A stretch of DNA of 55,941 nt. It comes from a virus. The notes beneath the pieces were generated by a model, which saw only the letters and a program-made list of their open reading frames with translations, was not told where the DNA came from and did no database searches. Below, one piece after another: positions 17,669 through 26,212 of this stretch. How positions within the stretch are numbered: the first letter of the stretch is position 1; every line of letters starts with the position of its first letter. The DNA is taken from positions 1-55,941 of IMG/VR virus record IMGVR_UViG_3300036715_003593; one strand, 5' to 3'. The translations under genes and the position numbers were made by a program.

Positions 17669-18018
17669 AATATAGAAAACTAGACACCGCTGGGGATTAT
17701 ACCTTGGGCACCGGCGCAGACTTTTTAACAGACACCCCCGAAGCAGTCGGACAAGCCATATCTACCCGATTGAAACTGTGGCAAGGGGAGTGGTTTATTG
17801 ATACCTCTAAAGGAATGGCTTGGGCTACCGAAGTCTTAGGTAAGCGTTTTCAAAATACAAGTCTCGATAGCGCTATTCAGAGATGTATTCTAGGCACACA
17901 GGGGGTTATTGAGATCGAAGAATATTCCAGCACCTATGAGGGTAACACTCGAAAATTAACAGTGACTGCTACCGTAAGCACTATTTACGGGTCTGTTGCT
18001 TTACAGGAGACCGTATAA
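17665..18018 (+). CDS. Baseplate wedge protein (gp25/GPW-like)
   Basis: The 117-residue protein (DTPEAVGQAISTRLKLWQGEW, FIDTSKGMAWATEVLGK, TLDSAIQRCILGTQGV-like, then a beta strand end) fits the small gp25-like wedge component. It is located between spike and baseplate J genes, the usual order, and overlaps the spike stop by four bases (ATGA). Confidence 0.7.
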   Translation: MKYRKLDTAGDYTLGTGADFLTDTPEAVGQAISTRLKLWQGEWFIDTSKGMAWATEVLGKRFQNTSLDSAIQRCILGTQGVIEIEEYSSTYEGNTRKLTVTATVSTIYGSVALQETV

Positions 18019-19200
18019 ATGACATCACCAACTGCAGCAACAATATCCCCAACTGGGATTACCGCGCCTTCTTATTCCGATATTCTAACTTGGTTAAAAA
18101 ACCAATATCGGCTGATCTATGGTCCAGATATTTATCTGGAGAGCGATTCTCAGGATGGGCAATTTTTAGCTATTATTGCCTCAGCGATGAACGATAGTAA
18201 TTCTGCCACCGTGGCAGCTTATAACTCGTTTAGTCCGGCTACGGCACAAGGCCAGAGCTTGTCATCGAACGTGAAGATTAATGGAATTTCTCGTCTGGTA
18301 GCGACGAATTCTACTGCAGATATTCTCATCATAGGTGTAGCAGGAACGGTTATCACTAATGGGGTAATTGGTCCGGATGTAACTGACCACAAGTGGAATC
18401 TACCAGCTTCGGTTACCATTCCAGCAGGTGGAGCAATAACTATTACTGCTACTTGCCAAGATCTAGGTGCAATAACTGCAGCTATTGGAACATTGAATAA
18501 AATTGCTACCCCTGTTTATGGATGGCAATCCGCGAACAATCCAGCGGCAGCTTCTGTTGGAAATCCAGTGGAATCAGATGCGGAGTTGAGAATACGTCAA
18601 GGGTTGGCCACAACCTTGAGAGCTTTAACAGTCATGGAGGCCATTACTGCAGCGGTGGCGGCAATAACCGGTGTGTCCAGATCAATAGGTTACGAGAATG
18701 ATAGTAATATAACTGATGCAAACGGAGTGCCGGCTCATAATATTTCGATGGTGGTAGAAGGAGGTGATTCTCAAGTCATTGGTAATACTATAGCCAGTAA
18801 GAAAACGCCAGGCACTGGGACTTACGGCACGACTCCTATATTTACCTACGATAGCAGAGGGGTGCTGAATGTAATTAATTTCTTCAGACCTATTGTGGCC
18901 ACAATAGGAGTTGAAGTTACTATTACAGCACTGTCTGGCTACATTTCAAGTTACGCTAACCAGATCAAAACGGCGGTGGCGGATACTTTGAACAATCTGA
19001 CAATTGGTGATGATGTATTGCTTACCAAACTATATGTACCTGCTAACTTGCCAACTTTGGCGGCTGGGGCAACGTTTGATATTTCGCTAATTCGCATAAA
19101 AAAGAACGCCGGAGCATTCGGTACAACTAACATAGTTCTCGCATTCAACGAAGTAGCTGAATGTACTCCAACTGTTGACGTAACGGTGATAGTATTATGA
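18019..19200 (+). CDS. Baseplate J-like protein
   Basis: The 393-residue protein has SYSDILTWLKNQYRLIYG, DSQDGQFLAIIASAMNDSN and NPVESDAELRIRQGLATT, the recognisable baseplate J (gp6-like) signatures; SDAELR is especially typical. It forms the wedge ring linking hub and fibres. It overlaps the next gene by four bases. Confidence 0.85.
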   Translation: MTSPTAATISPTGITAPSYSDILTWLKNQYRLIYGPDIYLESDSQDGQFLAIIASAMNDSNSATVAAYNSFSPATAQGQSLSSNVKINGISRLVATNSTADILIIGVAGTVITNGVIGPDVTDHKWNLPASVTIPAGGAITITATCQDLGAITAAIGTLNKIATPVYGWQSANNPAAASVGNPVESDAELRIRQGLATTLRALTVMEAITAAVAAITGVSRSIGYENDSNITDANGVPAHNISMVVEGGDSQVIGNTIASKKTPGTGTYGTTPIFTYDSRGVLNVINFFRPIVATIGVEVTITALSGYISSYANQIKTAVADTLNNLTIGDDVLLTKLYVPANLPTLAAGATFDISLIRIKKNAGAFGTTNIVLAFNEVAECTPTVDVTVIVL

Positions 19201-19862
19201 TAGCCAACTACTTAGAGCTCGTTACGAGTGAGCATCGAAATAAGCCAAAGTTCGAAGCCATGTTATCGGCAGTGGTATCCGCGTTTGTAGATCAGCAATC
19301 TACTTTAACCAGCATGCCAGCTAAGTTTGATATCAACACCGCTCTCGGTTCTCAATTGGACGTACTTGGACTATGGATTGGGCGCAGTAGGCACGTCTCT
19401 GTTCCTCTCACTGATGTTTATTTAACTTGGGATTCCTTAACGATTAACGGTTGGGATTCTGGAACTTGGCAAGATCTATATGATCCTTCATCCGGGCTGG
19501 TCACGTTGCCGGATGACTCATACCGAGTCCTGCTAAAAGCAGTTATAGCATCCAATAACTGGGACGGCACTATCCCACATGCTTACTCCATCTGGGAATC
19601 AGTGTTCGGCACATCTAGCATTATCTTAATCCAAGATAATCAAGATATGAGCATGGTGGTGGGGTTAGGTGGACAGCCGCTCGGAGCAGTCAATCAGGCA
19701 TTACTGCTCGAGGGATCGCTCTCTCTTAAGCCAACAGGTGTGCGTGTCAGCTATTACGCCGTTGCACCTACACCGGGTCCATTGCTGCTATGGGATGCTG
19801 TGAGTGGACCAGGTGCGGATGGATGGGATCTTGGGCAATGGCCAGTTGAAATAATGCCTTAA
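19197..19862 (+). CDS. Baseplate/tail protein, DUF2612-like
   Basis: The 221-residue protein shows LVTSEHRNKPKFEAMLSAVV, LGSQLDVLGLWIGRSR and DDSYRVLLKAVIASNNWDGT, which match DUF2612 proteins that follow baseplate J and probably attach the fibre (gpI-like role). The C-terminus is Trp-rich. It overlaps the J gene by four bases. Confidence 0.75.
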   Translation: MIANYLELVTSEHRNKPKFEAMLSAVVSAFVDQQSTLTSMPAKFDINTALGSQLDVLGLWIGRSRHVSVPLTDVYLTWDSLTINGWDSGTWQDLYDPSSGLVTLPDDSYRVLLKAVIASNNWDGTIPHAYSIWESVFGTSSIILIQDNQDMSMVVGLGGQPLGAVNQALLLEGSLSLKPTGVRVSYYAVAPTPGPLLLWDAVSGPGADGWDLGQWPVEIMP

Positions 19863-19902
19863 TAAGGATCTTAACAAAAGCCCATGTTATTTTAAAATGA
19901 CA

Positions 19903-19908
19903 TATAAT
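19903..19908 (+). promoter_or_regulatory. Possible -10 box upstream of the tail fibre genes
   Basis: TATAAT is present 18 bp before the ATG at 19926 in the only gap of the baseplate-fibre block. No good -35 lies at the right spacing, so if it is a promoter it would need an activator. It overlaps a TTTTAAAA palindromic stretch. Confidence 0.3.
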
Positions 19909-19925
19909 TAGGAAAAGGGGATCAC

Positions 19926-20888
19926 ATGCCAACCAATGATTTTTTAAAGTTTTCGGAAACCGATATCGTTACCAATCTGCTTACTCAAGCAGAGTATTTG
20001 GCAGACACGCAGCGTTTAATTGGAAATCAGCCTGGAATAGCACGTTCAAAACTTGTCAATAAAGCACTTCGACAAAGCTCTTTGATTACCTCAAGCGTTG
20101 CGCAGCTGATAGCTGATGTGGCAGGGCAAGACGTTCTAGATACCGGAGCTAATACTGAGATTCTGAAAGATCTTTTGGCATCCCTGTTGATGGCCGGATA
20201 TGCTGTCGATAACGGCATAGCAAATGCCTATTCAATATCCATGCTACCAGCACTAACAGTACTTGGCGTAGGCATGGAGTTTAAGTTTATCGTAGCCAAC
20301 GCGAACACCAGTGCTGCCACTCTTTCTGTTAACGGATTGACTCCTGTCGCCATCACTAAAGGTGGTAGCACTCCATTAAGTGCCGGCGATCTACCTCTCG
20401 GGGGATTGGCTAAAGTAGTTTATGACGGAGTACAATTCCAAATCGTAGCAAGCCCTGCCAGCCCCGGTGCGGCAGGTGGTGGTGCTGACAAGGTATTCTA
20501 CGAGAACGATGCAACCATCACAACTTCATACACAATAGGTCAAGCCGGTCTAATCTCAGGTGCTACTGTAACTATAGCGACTCCTGGTGTGGTTACTCTA
20601 ACCGGTCACGGCTTTATCGCTGGTTCGCAAGTATTCTTCAAAACTACCGGAGCTTTACCTACGGGACTTTTAGTAGACACAGGATACTGGGTTATCGCCA
20701 ATGGATTAACCGCTAACACTTTTCAGTTGAGTTTAACTCAAGGCGGTGTAGCTATTAATACCACGGGGACTCAGAGTGGTACTCATTCGTGTGGGAAGTT
20801 AAAGAATGCTACGAGTGCTGGAACAGTGACGATAGCAACGGGTGTGACGGTAACTATACCTACTAATGCAACTTGGAGTATTGGTTAA
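19926..20888 (+). CDS. Tail fibre protein, proximal part
   Basis: The 320-residue product starts with a helical attachment region (DFLKFSETDIVTNLLTQAEYL, QSSLITSSVAQLIADVAGQ) typical of fibre proteins in this position. It continues as a beta-rich shaft (LSVNGLTPVAITKGGS, GLAKVVYDGVQFQIV) and ends in a Thr/Gly-rich region. AAAGGGGATCAC precedes the ATG. It is the first of three or four fibre genes that probably together form one fibre. Confidence 0.7.
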   Translation: MPTNDFLKFSETDIVTNLLTQAEYLADTQRLIGNQPGIARSKLVNKALRQSSLITSSVAQLIADVAGQDVLDTGANTEILKDLLASLLMAGYAVDNGIANAYSISMLPALTVLGVGMEFKFIVANANTSAATLSVNGLTPVAITKGGSTPLSAGDLPLGGLAKVVYDGVQFQIVASPASPGAAGGGADKVFYENDATITTSYTIGQAGLISGATVTIATPGVVTLTGHGFIAGSQVFFKTTGALPTGLLVDTGYWVIANGLTANTFQLSLTQGGVAINTTGTQSGTHSCGKLKNATSAGTVTIATGVTVTIPTNATWSIG

Positions 20889-21073
20889 TGAGCGCACAAA
20901 TAAAAGGAACAGGAAATTCAGTATTGGGTGGTGCAGACTTAGGTATACCGTTATCTGAAGCTAGTGGTGGTACGAGCGTATCTACATTTTTAGCAGCTAC
21001 TAAGACAGCATTGAATGCTTCTGGTTCTGCAATTAGTGTGTCTGAGTTGAAGTTGATTGTTGAGGGTCTATGA
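20888..21073 (+). CDS. Small fibre-associated protein
   Basis: The 61-residue protein begins at an ATG overlapping the previous stop (TAATG), so translation is coupled. IKGTGNSVLGGADLGIPLSEASGGTS-type Gly/Ser-rich sequence, split here for length, suggests a short fibre segment, perhaps separated from the longer gene by mutation. No family is recognised. Confidence 0.45.
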   Translation: MSAQIKGTGNSVLGGADLGIPLSEASGGTSVSTFLAATKTALNASGSAISVSELKLIVEGL

Positions 21074-21104
21074 CTAATAAATTAAAATCAGATAAAGGAC
21101 AATC

Positions 21105-21422
21105 ATGCCAGTCATCTCAGGATTAGAAACTAACGCAGTAACAATCGGTACATCAGCTATAGATACGAATAATTTTCAACTACGATCTAACGCAGATGGT
21201 ACAGCAACTCTAGCACGTAAGAGTGATGGTAGTGGTGGGGATGTATTGTCTATTGATTCTGCTAATAATATAAAGGCTGCTACATGCCTAATAGTTCCTA
21301 GTTATACGACTACACAGAAAAATGCTCTCACTCCATTAGCGGGGATGGTTATTTTAGACACCACTCTATCGAAAGTTTGTATTTACACTGGTTCTGCTTG
21401 GCAAACAGTAACAAGCACTTAA
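21105..21422 (+). CDS. Fibre segment protein
   Basis: The 105-residue protein has FQLRSNADGTATLARKSDGSG and a C-terminal LTPLAGMVILDTTLSKVCIY plus TGSAWQTV, a motif widely seen in phage fibre tips just before the receptor domain. It is preceded by AAAGGACAATC. It is probably one module of the fibre. Confidence 0.6.
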   Translation: MPVISGLETNAVTIGTSAIDTNNFQLRSNADGTATLARKSDGSGGDVLSIDSANNIKAATCLIVPSYTTTQKNALTPLAGMVILDTTLSKVCIYTGSAWQTVTST

Positions 21423-21432
21423 AGGATAAAAA

Positions 21433-22305
21433 ATGTCACTCTCATTTACAGACGATGGATCACAAGGATCATTATCAATAGGAGGTGTTCAATCCTTGGT
21501 TTTTAATAAACAAGGTCTGACAACTACCCCGATAACTATTAGACAAACTGTTGAACTTGGTACAGTAGATTCTAATGGATTCGCTGCATTCGGTGGGTCA
21601 ACTGGCTCAACAATTGTAACGACTGCAACTACACTTTATCTTAATGCCGCTAATGGCATGGTAAACCGTAGAGGGTCAATTACTAACCCTTCCTGGACTG
21701 GCTTATCTACTAACGGCACGATGTACGCTTACTTAGATATTGCTGCCGATGGTACTTGTACTACTGGCTCAACTACCTTAGCTCCTGTATATCAATTTGG
21801 CGGTACTTACTCAGTTACTTCAGGACAGTTTACTTTCAACATCCAAGAAATGACTGGCAAGGTAGGTAACGGTGCAACTGCTGCTCAAACTTATAGAGTG
21901 TTTGTTGGTGAAGTGACGGTAGCAGGTAACGTGGTTACGGCTATTACTTGGTATGCGTTGATGGGTAGATTTGTATCTACAGCGCAAACTATAGTATCTG
22001 CCACAGTGACTACGCTAAATCATAATATTGGAGTCAATCCACCCGAAGTGAAGCAAACAATTCTTACTTGTCTTACTGCTGAATTTAATTACTCTATTGG
22101 TGACAAAATACAGATGGCAATCGGTGGTATAAGCGTAGGAGGTGACAATGGATTGGGTATATCGACTACCAATAAAACCCTTAGCGCAATAACAGGATCA
22201 TCAGCGGGTTCATCTTTTCGATATATAAATAAAACAACTGGTATAAATATTGGCTTGGCTAACGCAAATTGGAATATTGTATATATAGCAGGTAGGGATT
22301 GGTAA
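21433..22305 (+). CDS. Distal tail fibre / receptor-binding protein candidate
   Basis: This 290-residue Thr/Gly-rich beta protein lies directly before a chaperone-like gene, where receptor-binding fibres are normally coded. Visible features are TTATTLYLNAANGMVNRRG, a beta-rich centre (YRVFVGEVTVAGNVVTAITW) and a C-terminal NANWNIVYIAGRDW. No enzymatic motif is seen. Its receptor is unknown. Confidence 0.55.
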   Translation: MSLSFTDDGSQGSLSIGGVQSLVFNKQGLTTTPITIRQTVELGTVDSNGFAAFGGSTGSTIVTTATTLYLNAANGMVNRRGSITNPSWTGLSTNGTMYAYLDIAADGTCTTGSTTLAPVYQFGGTYSVTSGQFTFNIQEMTGKVGNGATAAQTYRVFVGEVTVAGNVVTAITWYALMGRFVSTAQTIVSATVTTLNHNIGVNPPEVKQTILTCLTAEFNYSIGDKIQMAIGGISVGGDNGLGISTTNKTLSAITGSSAGSSFRYINKTTGINIGLANANWNIVYIAGRDW

Positions 22306-22307
22306 TC

Positions 22308-22709
22308 ATGGGATACATATCAAGCAAAGACGGCAGCTACTATGAAGGTGATAAACAGTATGGGGATATTGATGTACCTCAACGACCATCACCTAGTAAT
22401 ATTTGGCAGGATGGATGGGTTCTAGTTCCTCCTACGCCTCAAGAGCTATTAAAAGCCATAGAGCAAGCTATTGAAAAGCACATGGATGAAGTTGCTCAAG
22501 ATAAGAAATATGACAACCGCGACTCATGCAGATTGTATGCTGGTTATGCTAATCCATTCCAAGCCGAAGCAATTGCGTTTGGTCAATGGGTATCGGCTTG
22601 CTGGGTGGCTAGTAACCAAGCACAGGCTGATATTGTAAAGGGGGTCAGAACTATTCCTACACCTGAAGAAGCTGTTGCTGCATTGCCTATTATGGGATGG
22701 CCTGTATGA
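22308..22709 (+). CDS. Tail fibre assembly-like protein
   Basis: The start at ATG 22308 is preferred to the TTG at 22299. The 133-residue product has WQDGWVLVPPTPQELLKAIE and SCRLYAGYANPFQAEAIAFG plus WVSACW, which resemble the C-terminal part of fibre-assembly (DUF4376-like) proteins; these help fibre trimers fold. It follows the fibre gene, as expected. Confidence 0.6.
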   Translation: MGYISSKDGSYYEGDKQYGDIDVPQRPSPSNIWQDGWVLVPPTPQELLKAIEQAIEKHMDEVAQDKKYDNRDSCRLYAGYANPFQAEAIAFGQWVSACWVASNQAQADIVKGVRTIPTPEEAVAALPIMGWPV

Positions 22710-23056
22710 AACATATTATTTTAGATTGGGTGTTAATCAGTTTGTTTTTGTTTATATCAACGTTCGTTTTCTTTGTAGCAATTATGAAGATGAGGGAAAT
22801 TAAATATGAAATTCTTGCGCTGCACTGGTCTGTTCGGTGGGTATGTTATTTTATTTTGTTTATCGGTTTACTTCTTGATACGCTCCTTAATTGGGTATTA
22901 CTTACCGTAGTATTTATGGAGTTTCCTAAAGAGTTTCTTTCGACAGCCCGTGTAATTAGACACAAGTATTATTCAAGGGGGTGGAGACAAGATCAGGCTT
23001 TGTGGTGGTGTAAGAATTTCTTAACCCCTTTTGATCCTAAGCACTGCGAGGAATAA
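22706..23056 (+). CDS. Small integral membrane protein in the lysis region
   Basis: The start at ATG 22706 overlaps the upstream TGA (ATGA). The 116-residue product has two strong hydrophobic segments (about residues 5-28 and 45-72) and ends with a basic stretch and CKNFLTPFDPKHCEE. Proteins of this layout (a tail resembling WFCKNFLDPFDPxGHC) occur before lysis genes of several betaproteobacterial phages, as I recall. Function is unknown; a holin role is possible. Confidence 0.5.
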   Translation: MKHIILDWVLISLFLFISTFVFFVAIMKMREIKYEILALHWSVRWVCYFILFIGLLLDTLLNWVLLTVVFMEFPKEFLSTARVIRHKYYSRGWRQDQALWWCKNFLTPFDPKHCEE

Positions 23057-23485
23057 ATGACTCTCACTTTATCATTTGAGCAGATACTAGCGATAGTCGG
23101 TATGTTACTGGCGGGCGGATTTGGCATTCTAAAATTAGCAGGTTCACATTTTATAAAGAACATAGCTTCCAAATTTTCTGAGATTGAAGCCGACATGAAG
23201 AAACAAGCTGTCGATCTAAACTTGGCTTTAGACAATAAGCTCAACGGCATGGCGTTAACCACAAAAGATAAAATCGAACATGAGTCTGTAAAAATAAGAC
23301 TGGCGAACGAGGAACGGCATTCCGCATACCTCGAAAAGTTCAGCACGAAAGATGAGCTGCTCTCAATGTCGGCCAAACATGATAAACACATGGATGATAT
23401 ATTCAAATTGTTACGCAGCATTGACAACAAGGTCGCCAACTCTGTTACTCGTGAAGAGTTTAACGCCATAAAGGACCGATCATGA
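23057..23485 (+). CDS. Membrane-anchored coiled-coil protein in lysis block
   Basis: The 142-residue product has one N-terminal hydrophobic segment (ILAIVGMLLAGGFGILKLAG) and a long charged coiled coil (EIEADMKKQAVDLNLAL onward). It starts directly after the previous stop and overlaps the endolysin gene by four bases. Topology fits a pinholin- or antiholin-like membrane protein, but this is only inferred from layout. Confidence 0.45.
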   Translation: MTLTLSFEQILAIVGMLLAGGFGILKLAGSHFIKNIASKFSEIEADMKKQAVDLNLALDNKLNGMALTTKDKIEHESVKIRLANEERHSAYLEKFSTKDELLSMSAKHDKHMDDIFKLLRSIDNKVANSVTREEFNAIKDRS

Positions 23486-23967
23486 AACCAACCTGGCTAC
23501 TTGAAGCAGAAAAATACATTGGGTTGAAAGAAATTCCAGGACTTAAACACGAATCTAAAATACTGAACTTCTGGCAAGTAATCAAGATGGGCGGAATCAA
23601 GGATGACGAAACACCCTGGTGTGCAGCTTTCGTTGGTGCCATGTTGGAGGCATCCCGGATAACTAGTACTGAGTCAGGTTGGGCAAAGTCATACTTAAAA
23701 TGGGGAGTGCTTTTAACAAAACCTGCTTTAGGTTGCATCGTTGTATTTGACCGGGCAGGAGGGGGAGGACATGTCGGTTTCGTAGTCGGGCTCACCACCG
23801 ATGGAAGAATAAATGTGCTGGGTGGAAACCAAGAGGATGGGGTTAACATTAAGCCATTTCCATTAACCCGCGTGCTTGGGTATAGATGGCCAAAAGGATA
23901 TAGCATCCCCATGTTAACATTAAGTGAAGTTGACAACAATGAAGTTTCATCAACAAACGAGGCATAA
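23482..23967 (+). CDS. Endolysin, CHAP/NlpC-like (TIGR02594 family)
   Basis: The 161-residue cysteine hydrolase has the catalytic region ETPWCAAFVGAMLEAS (Cys47), the His in GGGGHVGFVVG (His97) and a polar LGGNQEDGV around residue 113, as in TIGR02594 proteins. It would cleave peptidoglycan peptide bonds or act as an amidase. There is no signal peptide, so it depends on a holin, consistent with membrane proteins on both sides. Confidence 0.8.
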   Translation: MKPTWLLEAEKYIGLKEIPGLKHESKILNFWQVIKMGGIKDDETPWCAAFVGAMLEASRITSTESGWAKSYLKWGVLLTKPALGCIVVFDRAGGGGHVGFVVGLTTDGRINVLGGNQEDGVNIKPFPLTRVLGYRWPKGYSIPMLTLSEVDNNEVSSTNEA

Positions 23968-23970
23968 GAA

Positions 23971-24354
23971 ATGATCGAAGAAATCAAAAGCTACATATCA
24001 ATAGCGAGCGAATATCTACTCTTAATCTTCACAGCATCGCAATGGCATATTCTTTTTCTGATAGTGTTGTGCGTGTCATTTATGACATGGGGTATTAAGA
24101 ATATGCTCCCTTATACTGGGAAGAAACGTGATCGATACATCATTGCAATATCCTGGATACTCGGTATCGTAGCTGTGATAGTTGCCGCTAATTATGCCAG
24201 CAAACCGCAACCCATGTGGTACTGGTTTGTAGTTGGAGCAGTGACCGGTCCTGTAACTAACATTCTGTATAGGTATACTATGCCGATGATCAAACGGTTT
24301 GCAATAGCTAGATTTCCAATGCTGGACAGCAGGAAAACACAAAGGCCATCGTGA
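23971..24354 (+). CDS. Holin-like membrane protein
   Basis: The 127-residue protein has three hydrophobic segments (about 13-37, 50-75 and 80-97) and a basic C-terminus (MIKRFAIARF). It directly follows the endolysin and overlaps the next gene by GTGA. This makes it the best holin candidate, although its family is not recognisable by eye. Confidence 0.55.
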   Translation: MIEEIKSYISIASEYLLLIFTASQWHILFLIVLCVSFMTWGIKNMLPYTGKKRDRYIIAISWILGIVAVIVAANYASKPQPMWYWFVVGAVTGPVTNILYRYTMPMIKRFAIARFPMLDSRKTQRPS

Positions 24355-24887
24355 TTAATTTACTAACAGCAATTGCGATTTTCATAACAGGTCTCTTGGC
24401 CGGGATTTATTGGCAAGGTTCATACGATCCCTCAGTCTCATCCGCTCCGGCTATGGTTACACCTGAAGTGGCAAAGATCGAAAAGGAAGAGATCAAACCT
24501 GCAAAATTGAAAGTGTATAAACAGGAGGCCAAGGATAAGCTACCTTTGCCCGAAAAGATCAAAGACGATAAAGACGAGCACGTCATCTCTGCTTCCCAGA
24601 TAAAAGGCGATGGTCAAGATCATACTGTTATTACTGTGGTCAATGCAGCAACCGGAGAAGCTACCACTATTGACCACAAGAAGCCTCTGCCGTGGTTGGC
24701 GCAGGAAAAGAAAAGCGAATTTCGTCTGGATTACGGGTTAAAAGGATATATAGCCCCGACTCCAGTTGGCAGATTATCTTTTCGTTCAGAATTGGTTAGA
24801 GTTAAAGGACTGGTACTCGGTCTAAACACTTCCCTTGATTTTGACGGGGAATACTTCTTAGGTGGCGGGGTTGGATATCGTTGGTAA
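24351..24887 (+). CDS. Membrane-anchored periplasmic protein, possible spanin-type lysis protein
   Basis: The start is GTG 24351, overlapping the upstream TGA. One N-terminal transmembrane segment (LLTAIAIFITGLLAGIYWQG) is followed by a Lys/Glu-rich periplasmic stretch. The C-terminal beta-rich half ends GGGVGYRW, with aromatic-terminated strands like outer membrane proteins. A protein anchored inside and reaching the outer membrane at the end of a lysis cassette suggests a spanin-like job; it is not a classical Rz. It is the last gene before a terminator. Confidence 0.45.
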   Translation: MINLLTAIAIFITGLLAGIYWQGSYDPSVSSAPAMVTPEVAKIEKEEIKPAKLKVYKQEAKDKLPLPEKIKDDKDEHVISASQIKGDGQDHTVITVVNAATGEATTIDHKKPLPWLAQEKKSEFRLDYGLKGYIAPTPVGRLSFRSELVRVKGLVLGLNTSLDFDGEYFLGGGVGYRW

Positions 24888-24911
24888 AACTTTTGCCGTG
24901 GCGGCGTTTAT

Positions 24912-24934
24912 CACCCTCTCCCGAGGGTGTTTTT
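24912..24934 (+). terminator. Intrinsic terminator of the late plus-strand operon
   Basis: CACCCTC (24912-24918), loop TCCC, GAGGGTG (24923-24929), then TTTTT. It lies between the convergent late plus-strand operon and the minus-strand modification/replication operon. Confidence 0.85.
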
Positions 24935-24936
24935 AT

Positions 24937-25200
24937 TTATAGGAAGTGTTTGTTCTTCAGCCAGGTTTTAAAATGCTGGACGGTGCCTTTATGGGTTCGC
25001 CCGTGATGCTGCCACGTACCGGAAGTTGGATAATACATCACCGCACCGTGTTGGGTATCCATTCTAAACACATTCTTACTTTGCTCATAGACCTCAATAC
25101 CCTGTTGCTTCAAGGTTTCGAGATTGGCAGCAGCATCTTCGTTTCTCCAATGTTTACGTGCTTCTTTCAAAGCATTCATATCGTCGATTGTTTCACTCAC
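24937..25200 (-). CDS. Small conserved-looking phage protein, unknown function
   Basis: The start is GTG at 25200, preceded by AGGGGGTTAAG. The 87-residue product has a helical N-terminus (MNALKEARKHWRNEDAAANL) and a compact beta C-terminus with aromatic and His residues (FRMDTQHGAVMYYPTSGTW, QHHGRTHKGTV). It is the last gene of the minus-strand operon. I do not recognise it. Confidence 0.5.
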   Translation of the reverse strand: MSETIDDMNALKEARKHWRNEDAAANLETLKQQGIEVYEQSKNVFRMDTQHGAVMYYPTSGTWQHHGRTHKGTVQHFKTWLKNKHFL

Positions 25201-25201
25201 C

Positions 25202-25900
25202 TTAACCCCCTATTTTTAATTGATTGCGACCAGTTACTTGGTTATTCAAACCGATCCCGTTACCGTATTCTTTACCGGCAGCATAAGCCTTCATATTGAC
25301 ATGAGTGCTTCTACTTGCTTTTGACACCAATTCCGTTCCAGATGCTTTGATGAATGCTTCGTTGGCGTCTTGCTCGGTTTTGTAAAGCCCCACGACTACC
25401 AATGAGGTTGAATCGGAACCTTCTGGTTTGGCTTCCTTAATCATTTCAGCAATCCGCTCGCGAATCTTAGCGGCGACCCCCATTGAAAAAGAACGGGACT
25501 CCGGAGCCAGGTTATGCCCCCAGTTCTTGCGGCACTCTTTTAATACCGAAGCGATTACGTAGTCGGACATGAGTGCCGCGGTGGCCGCGTTGGAAGCCTT
25601 ACCTACGAAGTGGTGCTCAATCTTTGTCCCGTTAATTTTTCGACCGAAATAGTACTTGCAGAAAAATAATTGAGCAATGCCAGACGAAATATTGCGACAC
25701 CAGAGCATCCCATAAGTAGCGTTTACATAATCTTCGCGACCTTCCATCTGACAATGTGCATTCAAGTCTGCCATGTCTAAGTTATGTTTTGCCAACATGC
25801 CGTGTGCCATGCGAAGGGCATTGTCGCGCTCACCTTCAGAAGCACCAGCATCGTTGGCAAGCGCCAGGAGTTTTTTGACTTTTTCGAGTATTGGGTTCAT
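25202..25900 (-). CDS. DUF2786-domain protein
   Basis: The 232-residue product starts ILEKVKKLLALANDAGASEGE and continues NALRMAHGMLAKHNLDMADL, the DUF2786 signature of a short helical domain of unknown function common in phages. The C-terminal part (KASNAATAALMSDYVIASVL, FSMGVAAKIRERIAEMI) matches the associated downstream domain. Start overlaps the neighbouring stop by ATGA. GGAGAATCAAA precedes the ATG. Confidence 0.7.
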   Translation of the reverse strand: MNPILEKVKKLLALANDAGASEGERDNALRMAHGMLAKHNLDMADLNAHCQMEGREDYVNATYGMLWCRNISSGIAQLFFCKYYFGRKINGTKIEHHFVGKASNAATAALMSDYVIASVLKECRKNWGHNLAPESRSFSMGVAAKIRERIAEMIKEAKPEGSDSTSLVVVGLYKTEQDANEAFIKASGTELVSKASRSTHVNMKAYAAGKEYGNGIGLNNQVTGRNQLKIGG

Positions 25901-26172
25901 TTTGATTCTCCTGAAATAAGACTACCGTTTTTATTGATTCCACTAAAGTTATCGTCTTCACATAATGCAAACTGACGACTTTGAACAAACTGAATCGAAG
26001 CTGTATTTGGATTGTAACCTTCCCTTACTGCAGCCTCGATGAACTCTTTTTTGGTGGCATCCGGATTAATTGCAGCAACATATCTAAGTAAAGGTGAGAT
26101 ATGTTTGAAATCGTCAGTGCATTCTTTCGCAAACCAAAAGTCAGCCTGGATAGATGATACAGTTACTCCCAT
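25897..26172 (-). CDS. Small protein with a degenerate GIxxxTAxTQF-type domain
   Basis: The start at 26172 follows GAGGAGAACGAA. The 91-residue product contains HISPLLRYVAAINPDATKKE and REGYNPNTASIQF, which aligns by eye to the C-terminal domain of the early proteins at 34439, 34887 and 35526 (GINxxTAxTQF). The shared domain looks like a small helix-turn-helix module. It sits between DNA polymerase and the DUF2786 gene. Function unknown. Confidence 0.5.
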   Translation of the reverse strand: MGVTVSSIQADFWFAKECTDDFKHISPLLRYVAAINPDATKKEFIEAAVREGYNPNTASIQFVQSRQFALCEDDNFSGINKNGSLISGESK

Positions 26173-26212
26173 TTCGTTCTCCTCATTCACTCTTGTTCGA
26201 ATGATTAGATTA